DNA of 64,000 nt from Ascidiaceihabitans donghaensis (GTDB lineage: Bacteria > Pseudomonadota > Alphaproteobacteria > Rhodobacterales > Rhodobacteraceae), in NCBI RefSeq assembly GCF_900302465.1, contig NZ_OMOR01000001.1:2822729-2886728 (forward strand). The letters run 5' to 3'. Numbering within the stretch: position 1 is the stretch's first letter; every line of letters starts with the position of its first letter. The position numbers were made by a program, and so were the translations under genes. The notes under the pieces were generated by a model, which worked only from the letters and a program-made list of their open reading frames with translations, was not told the origin of the DNA and searched no databases. This document shows positions 7,854 through 16,545 of the stretch, in pieces.

Positions 7854-8196
7854 TTTGTATCTCCTGCTGCATCATCCCTCGGTAGGGATATGCGTGAATT
7901 CTGAGATTTGCGTTCTAACCGTCTTGGCCCCCGAGTCAACACCAAACGGCAATATAATCGCAACTCTGTCCTTATATCTTAAATACTCCGTTCTGTGCGC
8001 GGTTTGAAGGCGAAAAAAGGCTTTGCGTCAGGTTCTCGTGATCGCCTTTCACGTGAATTGATTGCCCTGCACGCCTTTGTTGCGCGGTACGCAAACCCCT
8101 TCATCACTTCAACAACAGTTCACCAAGGGAAAATGAATTTGTGAAAACCCAGTACGACATCACGATTGTTTAAGGGTTTGATCATAGCGTGCAGGA
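7854..8196. other. Divergent intergenic region between rpmG and the sensor kinase
   Basis: This 343-bp gap contains the candidate rpmG promoter in its first quarter. The rest, about 7960-8190, is AT-rich and should hold the promoter of the kinase-regulator pair. No RNA gene or coding frame was recognised. Confidence 0.6.
7912..7939 (-). promoter_or_regulatory. Candidate rpmG promoter
   Basis: Minus-strand TTGACT, a 16-bp spacer and TAGAAC fit a sigma-70-type promoter 59 bp upstream of the rpmG start. A small hairpin (ATCCCT-CGGT-AGGGAT complement, 7874-7889) lies in the leader between promoter and ribosome site. Confidence 0.5.
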
Positions 8197-10011
8197 ATGA
8201 AGATATCCAACATCATACAATTTTTTCAAAATCTGTGGATGCGCCCGCGCAAAGTTGGGCGAATATCAGCGCCACACATCGCTTTGGTTGTGTTGTCATT
8301 GACACTTACGCTATCGGTTTGGCAGTTCTCTAAGGCCCAAATCGCGTCGCGTACCCAAGCACGTTTTGACACATCTGTCAGTCGTCTTGTCGATCTGATT
8401 GAAGACAGGATGAGCCTGCACGAAGATGCGCTTTGGGCTGGCGTTTCCACAATCGAATCGCATGGCGGCGACATCTCGCGAGATCGTTGGCAAGCCTTTG
8501 CAAAAACACTGCGGCTTGAAGAAAAATACCCCGGCATCACGGGTATCGGGGTTATCCATTTCCTCAATGCAAATTCAGTAGGCGACTATTTGAAAACCCG
8601 GCGATTGGAACGCGCTGCGTTTGACATTTTTCCGCGTCACGATCATCGCGACATTATGCCGATTTCCTTCATCGAACCGGAAGCAGAAAACGCTGCTGCC
8701 CTTGGGTTGGACGTCGCCCATGAAACCAATCGCCGAACAGCAGCAATCGCCAGCCGTGACACCGGAACAGCCCAAATCTCAGGGCCTATTGTGTTGGTGC
8801 AAGACAAAGCCCAAACGCCCGGGTTCTTATTTTACGCGCCAGTCTACCATGCCACAGATGCAAATGATGGTGACACGCGGCCCGTGGACGCGGTGGGCGC
8901 TGTCTACGCGCCCTTTGTCGTTCACAAATTGATTGAAGGATTGCTCGCCAAGGAACGGCGCAATGTCCATTTTAGTATCTCTGATCAAGACGTCACACTT
9001 TACGACGAACACTTAAACACCGATGCCGCAAATGATCCCGACCCGATGTTCGCCACTCAGGTCTTACTTAGCATGTACGGGCGCGAATGGCTTTTGGACA
9101 TGCGCAGCAATGCAGCATTTCGCCTCCAGAATTCTTACGCGCAGCCCACGATCATTTTATTGGCTGGATTGACCATTGAAGGTCTCATCATAGTACTTTT
9201 GATAATGATGTCGCGGGCCAATGCCCATTCAGAGCGCTACGCAGACAAGGTCACCGCGCAACTGAAGCTGCAAACCCAAGACCTGAAAAACACAAATCAA
9301 GAATTAGAGCAGTTCGCGTATGTGGCATCGCACGATCTAAAAACTCCTATTCGCGGCATCGCTGGCCTGACTGAAATGATACGGGAGGATCTGGAAGGGT
9401 ATTTTGCATCGCCTTCGAACAATCCCGAAGTGGGGCACAATCTGGATCGTATCATGGACCGCGTCGCCCGAATGAATGCACTGACACAAGGCATTATGGA
9501 ACTGTCGAAAACCGGGACTGATGCAGCCGATCAACCGAAGCTAGAGTTCCAAGAAGCTGTCGATGCTTTGATGCTTGATTTCGAACTGGATCAAACCGCC
9601 ATAAAGCTCAACACCCGTGTCTCGTCCATTGCTTTTGATCCTTTTAACCTACGCCGCATTCTGGAAAACCTCGTTGGAAACGCGATCAAGTACCACGATG
9701 GGAAAAGACCGCTTTTGATCACGATGGAAGCCGTCCAGGCCGGCGATCGTTGCCGCATTTCGATACACGACAACGGCCCTGGAATCGATCCACGCTATCA
9801 CACTCGTATCTTCAACATGTTTCAAACCCTGCGCTTGAATGGTGCTGCAGAAAGCACCGGTATCGGGCTGGCCATTGTAAAAAAGGCCGTAGAGCGACAC
9901 GGGGGACGTATCACTGTGGCATCTCCCCCAGAAGGCGGTGCTTTATTCACCTTTGATTGGCCCCTTTTCGGGTCCCCATCATCCACTCACCTCCAGAAAA
10001 AGGCGGCGTAA
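8197..10011 (+). CDS. CHASE-domain sensor histidine kinase
   Basis: A 604-residue membrane kinase. A first membrane helix lies at about 26-46, and an extracytoplasmic CHASE domain at about 75-300 (KYPGITGIGVIHF, and FDIFPRHDHRDIMPISFIEPE). A second helix follows at 317-338, then a coiled coil, and a HisKA domain with phospho-acceptor His379 in YVASHDLKTPIRG. The HATPase domain shows NLVGNAIKYHD, HDNGPGIDP and GIGLAIVKKAVERHGG. The LKTP-type H box and lack of a receiver resemble phytochrome-like kinases that signal to Rcp1-type regulators. The ligand is unknown. A receiver-only gene follows immediately. Confidence 0.9.
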   Translation: MKISNIIQFFQNLWMRPRKVGRISAPHIALVVLSLTLTLSVWQFSKAQIASRTQARFDTSVSRLVDLIEDRMSLHEDALWAGVSTIESHGGDISRDRWQAFAKTLRLEEKYPGITGIGVIHFLNANSVGDYLKTRRLERAAFDIFPRHDHRDIMPISFIEPEAENAAALGLDVAHETNRRTAAIASRDTGTAQISGPIVLVQDKAQTPGFLFYAPVYHATDANDGDTRPVDAVGAVYAPFVVHKLIEGLLAKERRNVHFSISDQDVTLYDEHLNTDAANDPDPMFATQVLLSMYGREWLLDMRSNAAFRLQNSYAQPTIILLAGLTIEGLIIVLLIMMSRANAHSERYADKVTAQLKLQTQDLKNTNQELEQFAYVASHDLKTPIRGIAGLTEMIREDLEGYFASPSNNPEVGHNLDRIMDRVARMNALTQGIMELSKTGTDAADQPKLEFQEAVDALMLDFELDQTAIKLNTRVSSIAFDPFNLRRILENLVGNAIKYHDGKRPLLITMEAVQAGDRCRISIHDNGPGIDPRYHTRIFNMFQTLRLNGAAESTGIGLAIVKKAVERHGGRITVASPPEGGALFTFDWPLFGSPSSTHLQKKAA

Positions 10012-10482
10012 ATGCAGAATAAAATGAATATCTTGCTGGTGGATGATGACGACTTTGACGCTGAGTTCCTGCAACGAAGCCTTAGAAAGTCTGAGTTTTT
10101 TGGTACTCTGACCCGCGCATGTGACGGGCTGGATGCTCTTGAGATTTTGAACAGTCACTGCACCCACGGCGAAACGGATCACCCATTTACTATCCTATTG
10201 GACATCAACATGCCGCGTATGGACGGGCACGAATTTTTGACAGAGCTGCGTCAAAATCAGGCAGTGGCAAATTCCCGTGTGATCGTTTTAACAACATCTG
10301 GCAGCGAAGCGGACATAGGCCGCGCATATGAAAAACACGCTTGTGGATACATTGTCAAACCACATGGCATCAAGGAAATGGACAATGTGGTACAGGCGTT
10401 AACGGCCTTTTGGGATACCTGCAAACATCCGAAACATCCGGTTTTGTCCATACCGGACGTCCAAATTCACCCACTTCAATAA
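10012..10482 (+). CDS. Single-domain response regulator (Rcp1-like)
   Basis: A 156-residue receiver domain with no output domain. The acidic pocket is VDDDDFD at residues 10-16, the phospho-acceptor is Asp64 (LLDINMPRMDG), Thr94/Thr95 is in VLTTSG and Lys116 in IVKPHG. The ATG directly follows the stop of the kinase gene (TAAATG), so the two are translationally coupled and almost surely partners. An alternative ATG lies at 10024. Such Rcp1-like receivers pass phosphate on to other proteins or act by protein contact; the downstream partner is not in the window. Confidence 0.9.
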   Translation: MQNKMNILLVDDDDFDAEFLQRSLRKSEFFGTLTRACDGLDALEILNSHCTHGETDHPFTILLDINMPRMDGHEFLTELRQNQAVANSRVIVLTTSGSEADIGRAYEKHACGYIVKPHGIKEMDNVVQALTAFWDTCKHPKHPVLSIPDVQIHPLQ

Positions 10483-10580
10483 AATGACCCAAACAGATCA
10501 CCTTTTTGAAATCGCAAGGAATGCCCGCCTTTCAGATAAATCTGCAAAAAAGAGCCTAGTTTGATATTGAACAAACAAAT

Positions 10581-11000
10581 TGCGCGGAAGGCCTATAAGC
10601 CGGATTCTGTCATAGGCAGTTGCCTGCCCGAGACGACCATTCATCTTGAAACAGAGTTGCCTCTGCTTCTCTAGCTGCCAACCCGGACCTGCTGGGGCTA
10701 AAGCGGCCCCGAGGGCATGCCCTCGCGCGGTCCCTATTTGGCATTGCTCCCGGTGGGGCTTGCCGTGCCGGTCCGGTTGCCCGTCCCGCGGTGGGCTCTT
10801 ACCCCACCGTTTCACCCTGACCCTGCGTGTGATATCGGTTGCCCGATCCGCGCACAGGGCGGTTTGTTTTCTGTGGCGCTGTCCCTAGGGTTACCCCCGC
10901 CGGGCGTTACCCGGCACCGTTGCTTTGTGGAGTCCGGACTTTCCTCTTACACCCGTGTTCGCAAGAACCAAGTTTAAGCGGCCGTCCAGCCTTCCGCGCA
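10581..11000 (-). ncRNA. rnpB: RNase P RNA, class A
   Basis: The minus strand from 11000 to 10581 begins and ends with sequences that form a perfect P1 helix of 11 bp (TGCGCGGAAGG with CCTTCCGCGCA). The universally conserved 5' core GAGGAAAGTCCGGACTCC is present, and the 3' core ACAGAATCCGGCTTATAGGCC carries the CCA-binding neighbourhood. The 420-nt length is normal for alphaproteobacteria. This RNA is the catalytic subunit that matures tRNA 5' ends. A sigma-70-like promoter sits just upstream. Short open frames in this interval are not genes. Confidence 0.97.
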
Positions 11001-11006
11001 GGGTTG

Positions 11007-11035
11007 CTTGTGGCGGGTGACGTCCAACGCGTCAA
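11007..11035 (-). promoter_or_regulatory. Promoter of rnpB
   Basis: Minus-strand TTGACG, exactly 17 bp, then CACAAG, whose last base is 7 bp upstream of the first base of the P1 helix. Spacing and position fit a housekeeping promoter that starts at about 11000. Confidence 0.65.
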
Positions 11036-11087
11036 TGGGCTTTTGTTGGGGGTTACTACGAAGGCGGCAACAGACGATGGCAGGACC

Positions 11088-11726
11088 TTAAAGAAAACCC
11101 TTTGTCCTTGGATCCGCACCCCATCGTAGCTGAACAGCAACGGCCCTATCCGCGTCAGACACTTGCGCAGTATAGCCTGCATCGGCTGCTGTCTTTCCGG
11201 CTGGTTGTGTTGCCGCAAGACCCTGTCGTGCCAAACGCGACCAATCGAAATGTGGTCCGGGGTCAAACTTGCGGCCCGGCGCCATATCGGAATGTCCAAT
11301 AACCCCTTCCGGCGCGATCCCCCATCGGTCAAGAATGCGCGGAAGCAGCCATTCCAGGCTGCCCATTTGCGGTTCTGCAAACGGGTATGTGCCGCCATTG
11401 TCCAACTCAATTCCGATGGAACTTGAATTGACATCGTCTTGCCCGTGCCATTCGCCCGCACCAGCATGCCAGGCACGCATTTCTTCGTCCACAAGCTGCG
11501 TAATCTCGCCACTGCGCGCAATCACATAGTGGGCAGAGACTTCGGCCGCCGGATCACATAACCGCTCTATTGCAGCCTCGGCCGTGGCCATCGCAGTGTA
11601 ATGCACAACCACAAGCGAGGGCCGCAACCCGTTCCGGCGCGGTCCGCAATTCGGTGAAGGATGTTGATGAATATACAGGCTTAACCGCCCGATGCCGCAC
11701 GGTACGGCGTCGGGTCCCACCGACAC
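11088..11726 (-). CDS. N-acetylmuramoyl-L-alanine amidase (AmpD/AmiD type)
   Basis: A zinc amidase of the Amidase_2 fold that cuts the MurNAc-L-Ala bond of peptidoglycan fragments. Zinc ligands are His42 (VVHYTAM), His145 (GHSDMAPGRK) and Asp155 (FDPGPHFDW), with SSIGIELDNGG between them. Length with the GTG start at 11726 is 212 residues, but the first 20 or so overlap the upstream lipoprotein gene by 46 nt and do not look conserved; homology seems to begin near HPSPNCGPRRNG. No better start codon was found. No signal peptide is visible, so it is probably a cytoplasmic AmpD-like recycling enzyme. Confidence 0.85.
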   Translation of the reverse strand: MSVGPDAVPCGIGRLSLYIHQHPSPNCGPRRNGLRPSLVVVHYTAMATAEAAIERLCDPAAEVSAHYVIARSGEITQLVDEEMRAWHAGAGEWHGQDDVNSSSIGIELDNGGTYPFAEPQMGSLEWLLPRILDRWGIAPEGVIGHSDMAPGRKFDPGPHFDWSRLARQGLAATQPAGKTAADAGYTAQVSDADRAVAVQLRWGADPRTKGFL

Positions 11727-12472
11727 GCGTAACCATCCCCGTCTGGATCGAGACCCTTACGATCTTTTTCGGGGCCTCCTCGGGCCAGAAAATCAATCTG
11801 CGCCTCATCCGCGGAACGATAAACCGCACAGTTCTTTTCGAACTTGTTGGCTGCGTTGAACCCCAGACGTCGGTACAATTGCGTGCCTTTAGGGTGTTTG
11901 TTTTGCAGCGCATAGGCCACAACATTTGGCTGGTTGCCACCTTCACGGCTGGGCAAAGCGGTGGGCTGCACCACTGTATATTGCGCACGATTGGCTGCAA
12001 TTCTTGCCTTGTCGCTTTCGATGGACTGTCGGGACGATACGGCCCCGAAATCGTTTTCGTCGGAAATTCCCGGGTTGTTCACCAAGGTTGGTGCAGCATT
12101 GGCCGGGCTGGCATTCACCACCCCTGCGCCGGAATTCAGTGATGCAGCCCGTGCGTTTTCAACGTCATTCGCGTTGGCCGCGGCCGTCGCAGGAGAACTG
12201 TTGTTCAATGCGCTTTCGGCTGTCGCAATCACCGGATCGGCTGCCGGTCGCGGTGCAGGCGCTGACGTGGCAGCTGTAGGCAAAGCGGATGATTGCACGG
12301 GGGCCGCAGCTGGCACCTGCTGTTGTGTCACTTGCTGTTTGGCCTGTGTCGACGTGTCAAAACCCACACCGCGGCCAGGAACACCAGGTTGCGCCCCGCT
12401 GTCGGGAACGGCAGGTTGGCACGCCGCCAAAGCGCCCAGCGCTCCTGCGATCAGGATCAGTTTTGGTATCAT
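11681..12472 (-). CDS. Lipoprotein with C-terminal Excalibur-type calcium-binding motif
   Basis: A 263-residue predicted lipoprotein: signal MIPKLILIAGALGALAAC gives a lipobox ending at Cys18. A long low-complexity Ala/Gln/Asn/Pro-rich middle (about residues 20-150) is followed by a compact C-terminal part. This includes NKFEKNCAVYRSADEAQIDFL and the DxDxDG motif in GLDPDGDGYACRWDPTPYR, the hallmark of Excalibur domains. The two Cys residues may form a disulphide. The protein is probably anchored in the envelope facing the periplasm. Its 3' end overlaps the amidase gene by 46 nt in the same direction, suggesting a joint cell-wall function. Exact role unknown. Confidence 0.8.
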   Translation of the reverse strand: MIPKLILIAGALGALAACQPAVPDSGAQPGVPGRGVGFDTSTQAKQQVTQQQVPAAAPVQSSALPTAATSAPAPRPAADPVIATAESALNNSSPATAAANANDVENARAASLNSGAGVVNASPANAAPTLVNNPGISDENDFGAVSSRQSIESDKARIAANRAQYTVVQPTALPSREGGNQPNVVAYALQNKHPKGTQLYRRLGFNAANKFEKNCAVYRSADEAQIDFLARGGPEKDRKGLDPDGDGYACRWDPTPYRAASGG

Positions 12473-12529
12473 ATTTGCCTCCGCCCGCCTTTGGGCGGTG
12501 CGCTTATTTACGATGCTCTTTTGCGTCGT

Positions 12530-14011
12530 TTACCACCATTTGGACGGTTTGGCTACAAAACCAGCCGCTTTCTCCAACGCATAGGCGGAAGACAGCAAAT
12601 CGCCCTCTTCCCAGGGCCGCCCGATCAGTTGCAGTCCCAACGGCAGCCCCTGCGCGTCCAGCCCCGCAGGCACAGCTACACCGGGCAATCCGGCCATGTT
12701 CACTGTCACCGTAAAGACGTCATTGAGGTACATTTGCACAGGATCAACATCCGTCATTTCACCCAAGCCAAAGGCTGCAGAGGGCGTGGCCGGTGTCAAA
12801 ATGGCGTCCACACCGGCGGCGAACACGTCCTCAAAATCTTTCTTGATCAGCGTGCGCACACGTCGCGCCCGGTTGTAGTAAGCGTCATAGAACCCGGCCG
12901 ATAAAACATAAGTCCCGATCATGACCCGGCGCTGCACTTCGGGTCCGAATCCTTCGGCGCGGGTTTTTTCGTACATCTCCGTGATGCCGTCGCCCGCATC
13001 CAAAGTCGCACGGTGCCCGTAGCGTACCCCGTCGTAGCGCGCCAAATTGGACGATGCCTCGGCCGGGGCGATCACGTAGTAGGCAGGCAAAGCGTATTTG
13101 GTGTGCGGCAAAGAGATGTCCACGATCTCGGCGCCTGCATCTTTCAACATCGCCGCGCCGTTTTCCCAGAGCTTTTCGATCTCGGACGGCATGCCTTCCA
13201 TCCGGTATTCCTTGGGAATCCCGATTTTCTTGCCGCGAATATCGCCCGTCATCAGCGCTTCGAAGTTTGGCACCGGCAAATCCATGCTTGTGCTATCTTT
13301 CGGATCATAAGAGCACATAGTTTCAAGCATGATGGCCGCGTCACGGACCGATTTTGTCATGGGACCAGCCTGATCCAGAGACGAGGCAAACGCCACCACG
13401 CCCCAACGCGAACAGCGCCCGTATGTCGGTTTGATCCCAACTGTGCCAGTGAAAGCCGCGGGCTGACGAATAGAACCACCCGTGTCTGTACCCGTCGCTG
13501 CCAAACATAGATCCGCCGCAACGGCAGAGGCCGATCCACCCGAAGACCCACCGGGCGTCAGCTGGCGATCATCGACTTTCCACGGGTTGACCGCATTGCC
13601 GTATACAGATGTTTCATTGGATGACCCCATTGCGAATTCATCCATGTTGAGCTTGCCCAACATGACGGCACCAGACGCAAACAGGTTCGATGTGATGGTG
13701 GATTCGTATTGCGGCAAGAACCCTTCCAAGATGCGCGATCCGGCTTGGGACGGCACGTCTTTGGTGCAAAACAAATCCTTGACGCCCAAAGGCAGGCCAC
13801 ACATGTCTGGCGCGTCACCGGCTTTGATGCGGGCGTCTGCAGCTGTGGCCTGATCCATGGCCAGCTCTGGAGTGTGGTGGACGAAGGCGTTCAAGGCCCC
13901 TGCCCCTTCGATTGCTTTGAGACAGCTTTCGGTCAATTCGCGCGACGTGGTTTCGCCTTTGCGCAAAGCGTCACGGGCTTGCGCCAAACCTAATGTGTTC
14001 AGTTCAGTCAT
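12530..14011 (-). CDS. gatA: Asp-tRNA(Asn)/Glu-tRNA(Gln) amidotransferase subunit A
   Basis: A 493-residue amidase-signature enzyme, normal for GatA. The catalytic Lys is in [11 protein letters not shown] (near residue 78), and the Ser-rich signature [32 protein letters not shown] holds the cis-Ser and nucleophile Ser. The GatCAB complex releases ammonia from glutamine and amidates mischarged Glu-tRNA(Gln) and/or Asp-tRNA(Asn). The start overlaps the gatC stop by one base (TAATG). gatB is not in the window, which is common in this group. Confidence 0.96.
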   Translation of the reverse strand: MTELNTLGLAQARDALRKGETTSRELTESCLKAIEGAGALNAFVHHTPELAMDQATAADARIKAGDAPDMCGLPLGVKDLFCTKDVPSQAGSRILEGFLPQYESTITSNLFASGAVMLGKLNMDEFAMGSSNETSVYGNAVNPWKVDDRQLTPGGSSGGSASAVAADLCLAATGTDTGGSIRQPAAFTGTVGIKPTYGRCSRWGVVAFASSLDQAGPMTKSVRDAAIMLETMCSYDPKDSTSMDLPVPNFEALMTGDIRGKKIGIPKEYRMEGMPSEIEKLWENGAAMLKDAGAEIVDISLPHTKYALPAYYVIAPAEASSNLARYDGVRYGHRATLDAGDGITEMYEKTRAEGFGPEVQRRVMIGTYVLSAGFYDAYYNRARRVRTLIKKDFEDVFAAGVDAILTPATPSAAFGLGEMTDVDPVQMYLNDVFTVTVNMAGLPGVAVPAGLDAQGLPLGLQLIGRPWEEGDLLSSAYALEKAAGFVAKPSKWW

Positions 14012-14298
14012 TATTCCACCACCTTGGGCACAGCAAAGAATCCCTCACGCGCGTCGGGCGCGTTTTTCAAAACAGCTTCCGGCTGGTTGCCGTCTGTCAC
14101 CACGTCTTCGCGGCGTTTCAAACGCTGGGGCGTCACAGAGGTCATAGGTTCGACCCCATCCACATCCACTTCATTGAGCTGTTCGATAAAGCCCAAAATT
14201 GTGTTAAATTCTTCGGCTAAGGCAGGAAGGGCGTCTTCTTCTACCTTGATGCGTGCAAGCTTGGCGACACGCGCGGCTGTGCTTTGGTCAATCGACAT
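14011..14298 (-). CDS. gatC: Asp-tRNA(Asn)/Glu-tRNA(Gln) amidotransferase subunit C
   Basis: A 95-residue protein: [20 protein letters not shown] at the N terminus, the [19 protein letters not shown] helix and loop, and a C-terminal [10 protein letters not shown], all standard GatC landmarks. The ATG at 14298 follows GAGG at suitable spacing; a longer frame to 14397 lacks conservation. It is translated just ahead of gatA and acts as the belt that stabilises the GatA-GatB interface. Confidence 0.95.
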   Translation of the reverse strand: MSIDQSTAARVAKLARIKVEEDALPALAEEFNTILGFIEQLNEVDVDGVEPMTSVTPQRLKRREDVVTDGNQPEAVLKNAPDAREGFFAVPKVVE

Positions 14299-14411
14299 GG
14301 GAACCTCATTTGTTGGTTTCCGTTTACCGCTCTGATCGCCCACTCGCAAGGTCTTGTGGCCGGGTTTGATTGCAGGCAGAATTTGCCATGCACACAAAGA
14401 AAGGCCGGTCC

Positions 14412-14822
14412 ATGAAACTTACCCTGCATCACGTCAGCTTCAGTTCTGAAAACGTCAGCCGTCTGGACACATTCTACCGTGATGTTTTGCAGTTGGACGC
14501 AGTCACGCAAGACATTCCGAAACAAGAGAAAAACAAAGGTTATGCAGGGCAATTGGCGTTTCGCACCGATGGCGCCGTGCAAACCCACATCGCGCAAAAG
14601 GATTTGACCGTCGGCTTTAAAACAGGTCATGCCGTCAATCCGGTTGAACGCGGTCACATTGCGTACCGCACCGACGACATCGAAGCCTTCAAGGCGCATC
14701 TGGATGCACAAGGTATACCCTACTCGGATTGGGGGCACACTGCCGCTGCAGAATGGCATCAGGTTTTTTTCTACGACCCTGACGGCAACGTCATTGAAGT
14801 GCATCAAGCCAAAGGCGACTGA
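14412..14822 (+). CDS. VOC-family (glyoxalase/bleomycin resistance fold) protein
   Basis: A 136-residue protein from ATG 14412 (KLTLHHVSFSSENVSRLDTFYRDVL). It carries two beta-alpha-beta-beta-beta halves and the metal-site pattern of the superfamily: His near the start, His in GHIAYRTDD, and the terminal FFYDPDGNVIEVHQ with the Glu ligand. It resembles lactoylglutathione lyase-like or dioxygenase-like VOC members. The reaction cannot be fixed. It is divergent from gatC with 113 bp between and ends 13 bp from the convergent tadA. Confidence 0.8.
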   Translation: MKLTLHHVSFSSENVSRLDTFYRDVLQLDAVTQDIPKQEKNKGYAGQLAFRTDGAVQTHIAQKDLTVGFKTGHAVNPVERGHIAYRTDDIEAFKAHLDAQGIPYSDWGHTAAAEWHQVFFYDPDGNVIEVHQAKGD

Positions 14823-14835
14823 CACAAACCATGAC

Positions 14836-15294
14836 TTAGCGGCCTTCGCGCTTGGCTTGAAAAAACGTCCTAAGCAAAGTGGCAGATGCCTGCGCCCCGA
14901 TTCCGTCGTATATCTCAGGTGCGTGGTGGCATTGCGCGTGGGAAAACACCTTTGCGCCCACACCCACGCCCCCGGATTTGGGATCATCCGCCCCGAAGTA
15001 CAGCCGCGCAATGCGGGCGTTTGAAATTGCCGCAGCGCACATCGGGCAAGGTTCCAACGTGACGTAGAGGTCGTGTCCCACCAATCTGTCTGTGCCTGCC
15101 GCAACGCATGCGGACCGGATCGCCAAAATCTCTGCATGCGCCGTAGGGTCGTGTAATTCGCGTGTCCGGTTGCCCGCCTGCGCCACCACCTGCCCTGATG
15201 TGTCCACGATGACAGCGCCCACAGGCACTTCACCGCGCGCAGCGGCGGCTTTGGCTTCTTCCAAAGCAATATCCATGAACGATGTGAATGTCAT
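14836..15294 (-). CDS. tadA: tRNA-specific adenosine deaminase
   Basis: A 152-residue cytidine-deaminase-fold enzyme that converts A34 to inosine in tRNA-Arg(ACG). The zinc site is His53-Ala-Glu55 (TAHAEILAIR) and Pro82-Cys83-Pro-Met-Cys86 (LEPCPMCAAAI). The substrate-loop DDPKSGGVG is present. The ATG at 15294 was chosen for its GGAAGGG ribosome site; the open frame to 15489 would overlap rluB on the other strand. Divergent from rluB with only 64 bp between the two starts. Confidence 0.95.
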   Translation of the reverse strand: MTFTSFMDIALEEAKAAAARGEVPVGAVIVDTSGQVVAQAGNRTRELHDPTAHAEILAIRSACVAAGTDRLVGHDLYVTLEPCPMCAAAISNARIARLYFGADDPKSGGVGVGAKVFSHAQCHHAPEIYDGIGAQASATLLRTFFQAKREGR

Positions 15295-15358
15295 TGTGTT
15301 ACCCTTCCTCCAAACAGTGCGCTTTCGCAAGGTGCGCGGATAGGATAGAGGCGGCGTC

Positions 15359-16393
15359 ATGACACAAGATACCCCATCCCAGCCGCCCAAAGGCGACCGC
15401 ATCGCAAAAGTTCTGGCCCGCGCAGGTGTGGCCAGCCGCCGCGACGCCGAAAAGATCATTGAAGCAGGCCGCGTGGCCGTCAATGGCACTGTGCTGGACC
15501 GCGCCGCCTACAATGTAAGCCCCGGCGACACGATCACCGTAGATGGCAAACCCATCGCAGAAGCCGAACCTGCCCGCATGTGGCTGTATCACAAGCCCGC
15601 CGGTCTGGTGACGACCAACCGCGACGAAAAAGACCGCGAGACAATCTTTGATCACATGCCCGAGGATCTGCCCCGCGTGATGTCCGTGGGCCGGTTGGAC
15701 ATCAATTCCGAAGGGCTTTTGTTGCTGACCAACGATGGCGGCATCAAGCGCAAGCTGGAATTGCCTTCTACAGGCTGGCTGCGGCGCTACCGCGTGCGCG
15801 TCAACGGCCGCCCCACCGAAGATACCTTTACCCCATTGCGCAAAGGTATCGTCGTTGAAGGCGAAAAGTTCCAACCCATGCAAGTGTCGCTGGATCGCCA
15901 GCAAGGCGCAAATGCGTGGCTGACTGTGGGATTGCGCGAAGGCAAAAACCGCGAAATCCGCCGTGCCATGCAAGACATTGGCCTGACCGTAAACCGTTTG
16001 ATCCGCATCAGCTATGGCCCCTTCCAGCTGGGCGACCTGAAACAAGGCGAAGTCGAAGAACTGCGCCGCAAAGTCATGCGTGATCAATTGGGCATGGAAG
16101 CCGAAGACCCTGTGGGCACAGCCAAGAAAAAAGAAGTTAAGCGCCCCGATCGCAAATACGCGGCCTCACGCAAACCCTCCGAACAGGGCCGCACCCGCGA
16201 CAGGGCGCGTGCCGAATATGCCCGTGAAAAAGCCGAAGGGTCAGGGGGCCGTCCAACTGCAACGGGGTCCAAATCAGGTGCCAAATCAGGCGCAAAGTTC
16301 GGGGCAAAGCCGTCAGGCAAACCTGCGCCCAAGTCACGACAACGTCCGCAGGGCAAGCCAGGCGCCAAGCCGCAGGGCAAACCAAAAAGATAA
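15359..16393 (+). CDS. rluB: 23S rRNA pseudouridine synthase of the RsuA/RluB/E/F family
   Basis: A 344-residue enzyme. An S4 RNA-binding domain (residues 14-70: RIAKVLARAGVASRRDAEKIIEAGRVAVNG) precedes the catalytic domain with Asp114 in SVGRLDINSEGLLLLTNDG, followed by GLREGKNREIRRAM. From about residue 240 to the end there is a basic, low-complexity tail rich in Lys, Pro, Gly and Ala with SGAKSGAKFGAKPSGK-like tandem units, an extension common in alphaproteobacteria and likely to bind RNA. RluB rather than RsuA or RluE is chosen from family resemblance; the exact uridine is an inference. Confidence 0.88.
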   Translation: MTQDTPSQPPKGDRIAKVLARAGVASRRDAEKIIEAGRVAVNGTVLDRAAYNVSPGDTITVDGKPIAEAEPARMWLYHKPAGLVTTNRDEKDRETIFDHMPEDLPRVMSVGRLDINSEGLLLLTNDGGIKRKLELPSTGWLRRYRVRVNGRPTEDTFTPLRKGIVVEGEKFQPMQVSLDRQQGANAWLTVGLREGKNREIRRAMQDIGLTVNRLIRISYGPFQLGDLKQGEVEELRRKVMRDQLGMEAEDPVGTAKKKEVKRPDRKYAASRKPSEQGRTRDRARAEYAREKAEGSGGRPTATGSKSGAKSGAKFGAKPSGKPAPKSRQRPQGKPGAKPQGKPKR

Positions 16394-16545
16394 ACGCCAT
16401 CCACAGGGCGTTCGCGAAACATAGCGCGTTTATAGCAAAAAGAATGCAACCTTGCAGCACCTTGCGCAGTTTTCCCCCTTGCATGGGCTGTTGATTGTTA
16501 CAAAGCTGCGTTACATGCGTGGAAATTCTGTTTTGGGGGACGGCT

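Noticed and set aside
10498-11521. Several open frames of 80-204 codons around 10.5-11.5 kb
   Set aside because: They run through rnpB, whose RNA structure explains the sequence, or are out of frame with the amidase gene.
12482-12500. CCGCCC/GGGCGG hairpin between gatA and the lipoprotein gene as terminator
   Set aside because: There is no T-run in the gatA direction and the right arm is part of the lipoprotein leader with its ribosome site.
15299-16087. 262-codon minus-strand frame opposite rluB
   Set aside because: Antisense to a catalytic core with intact pseudouridine synthase motifs; would also overlap the tadA promoter.
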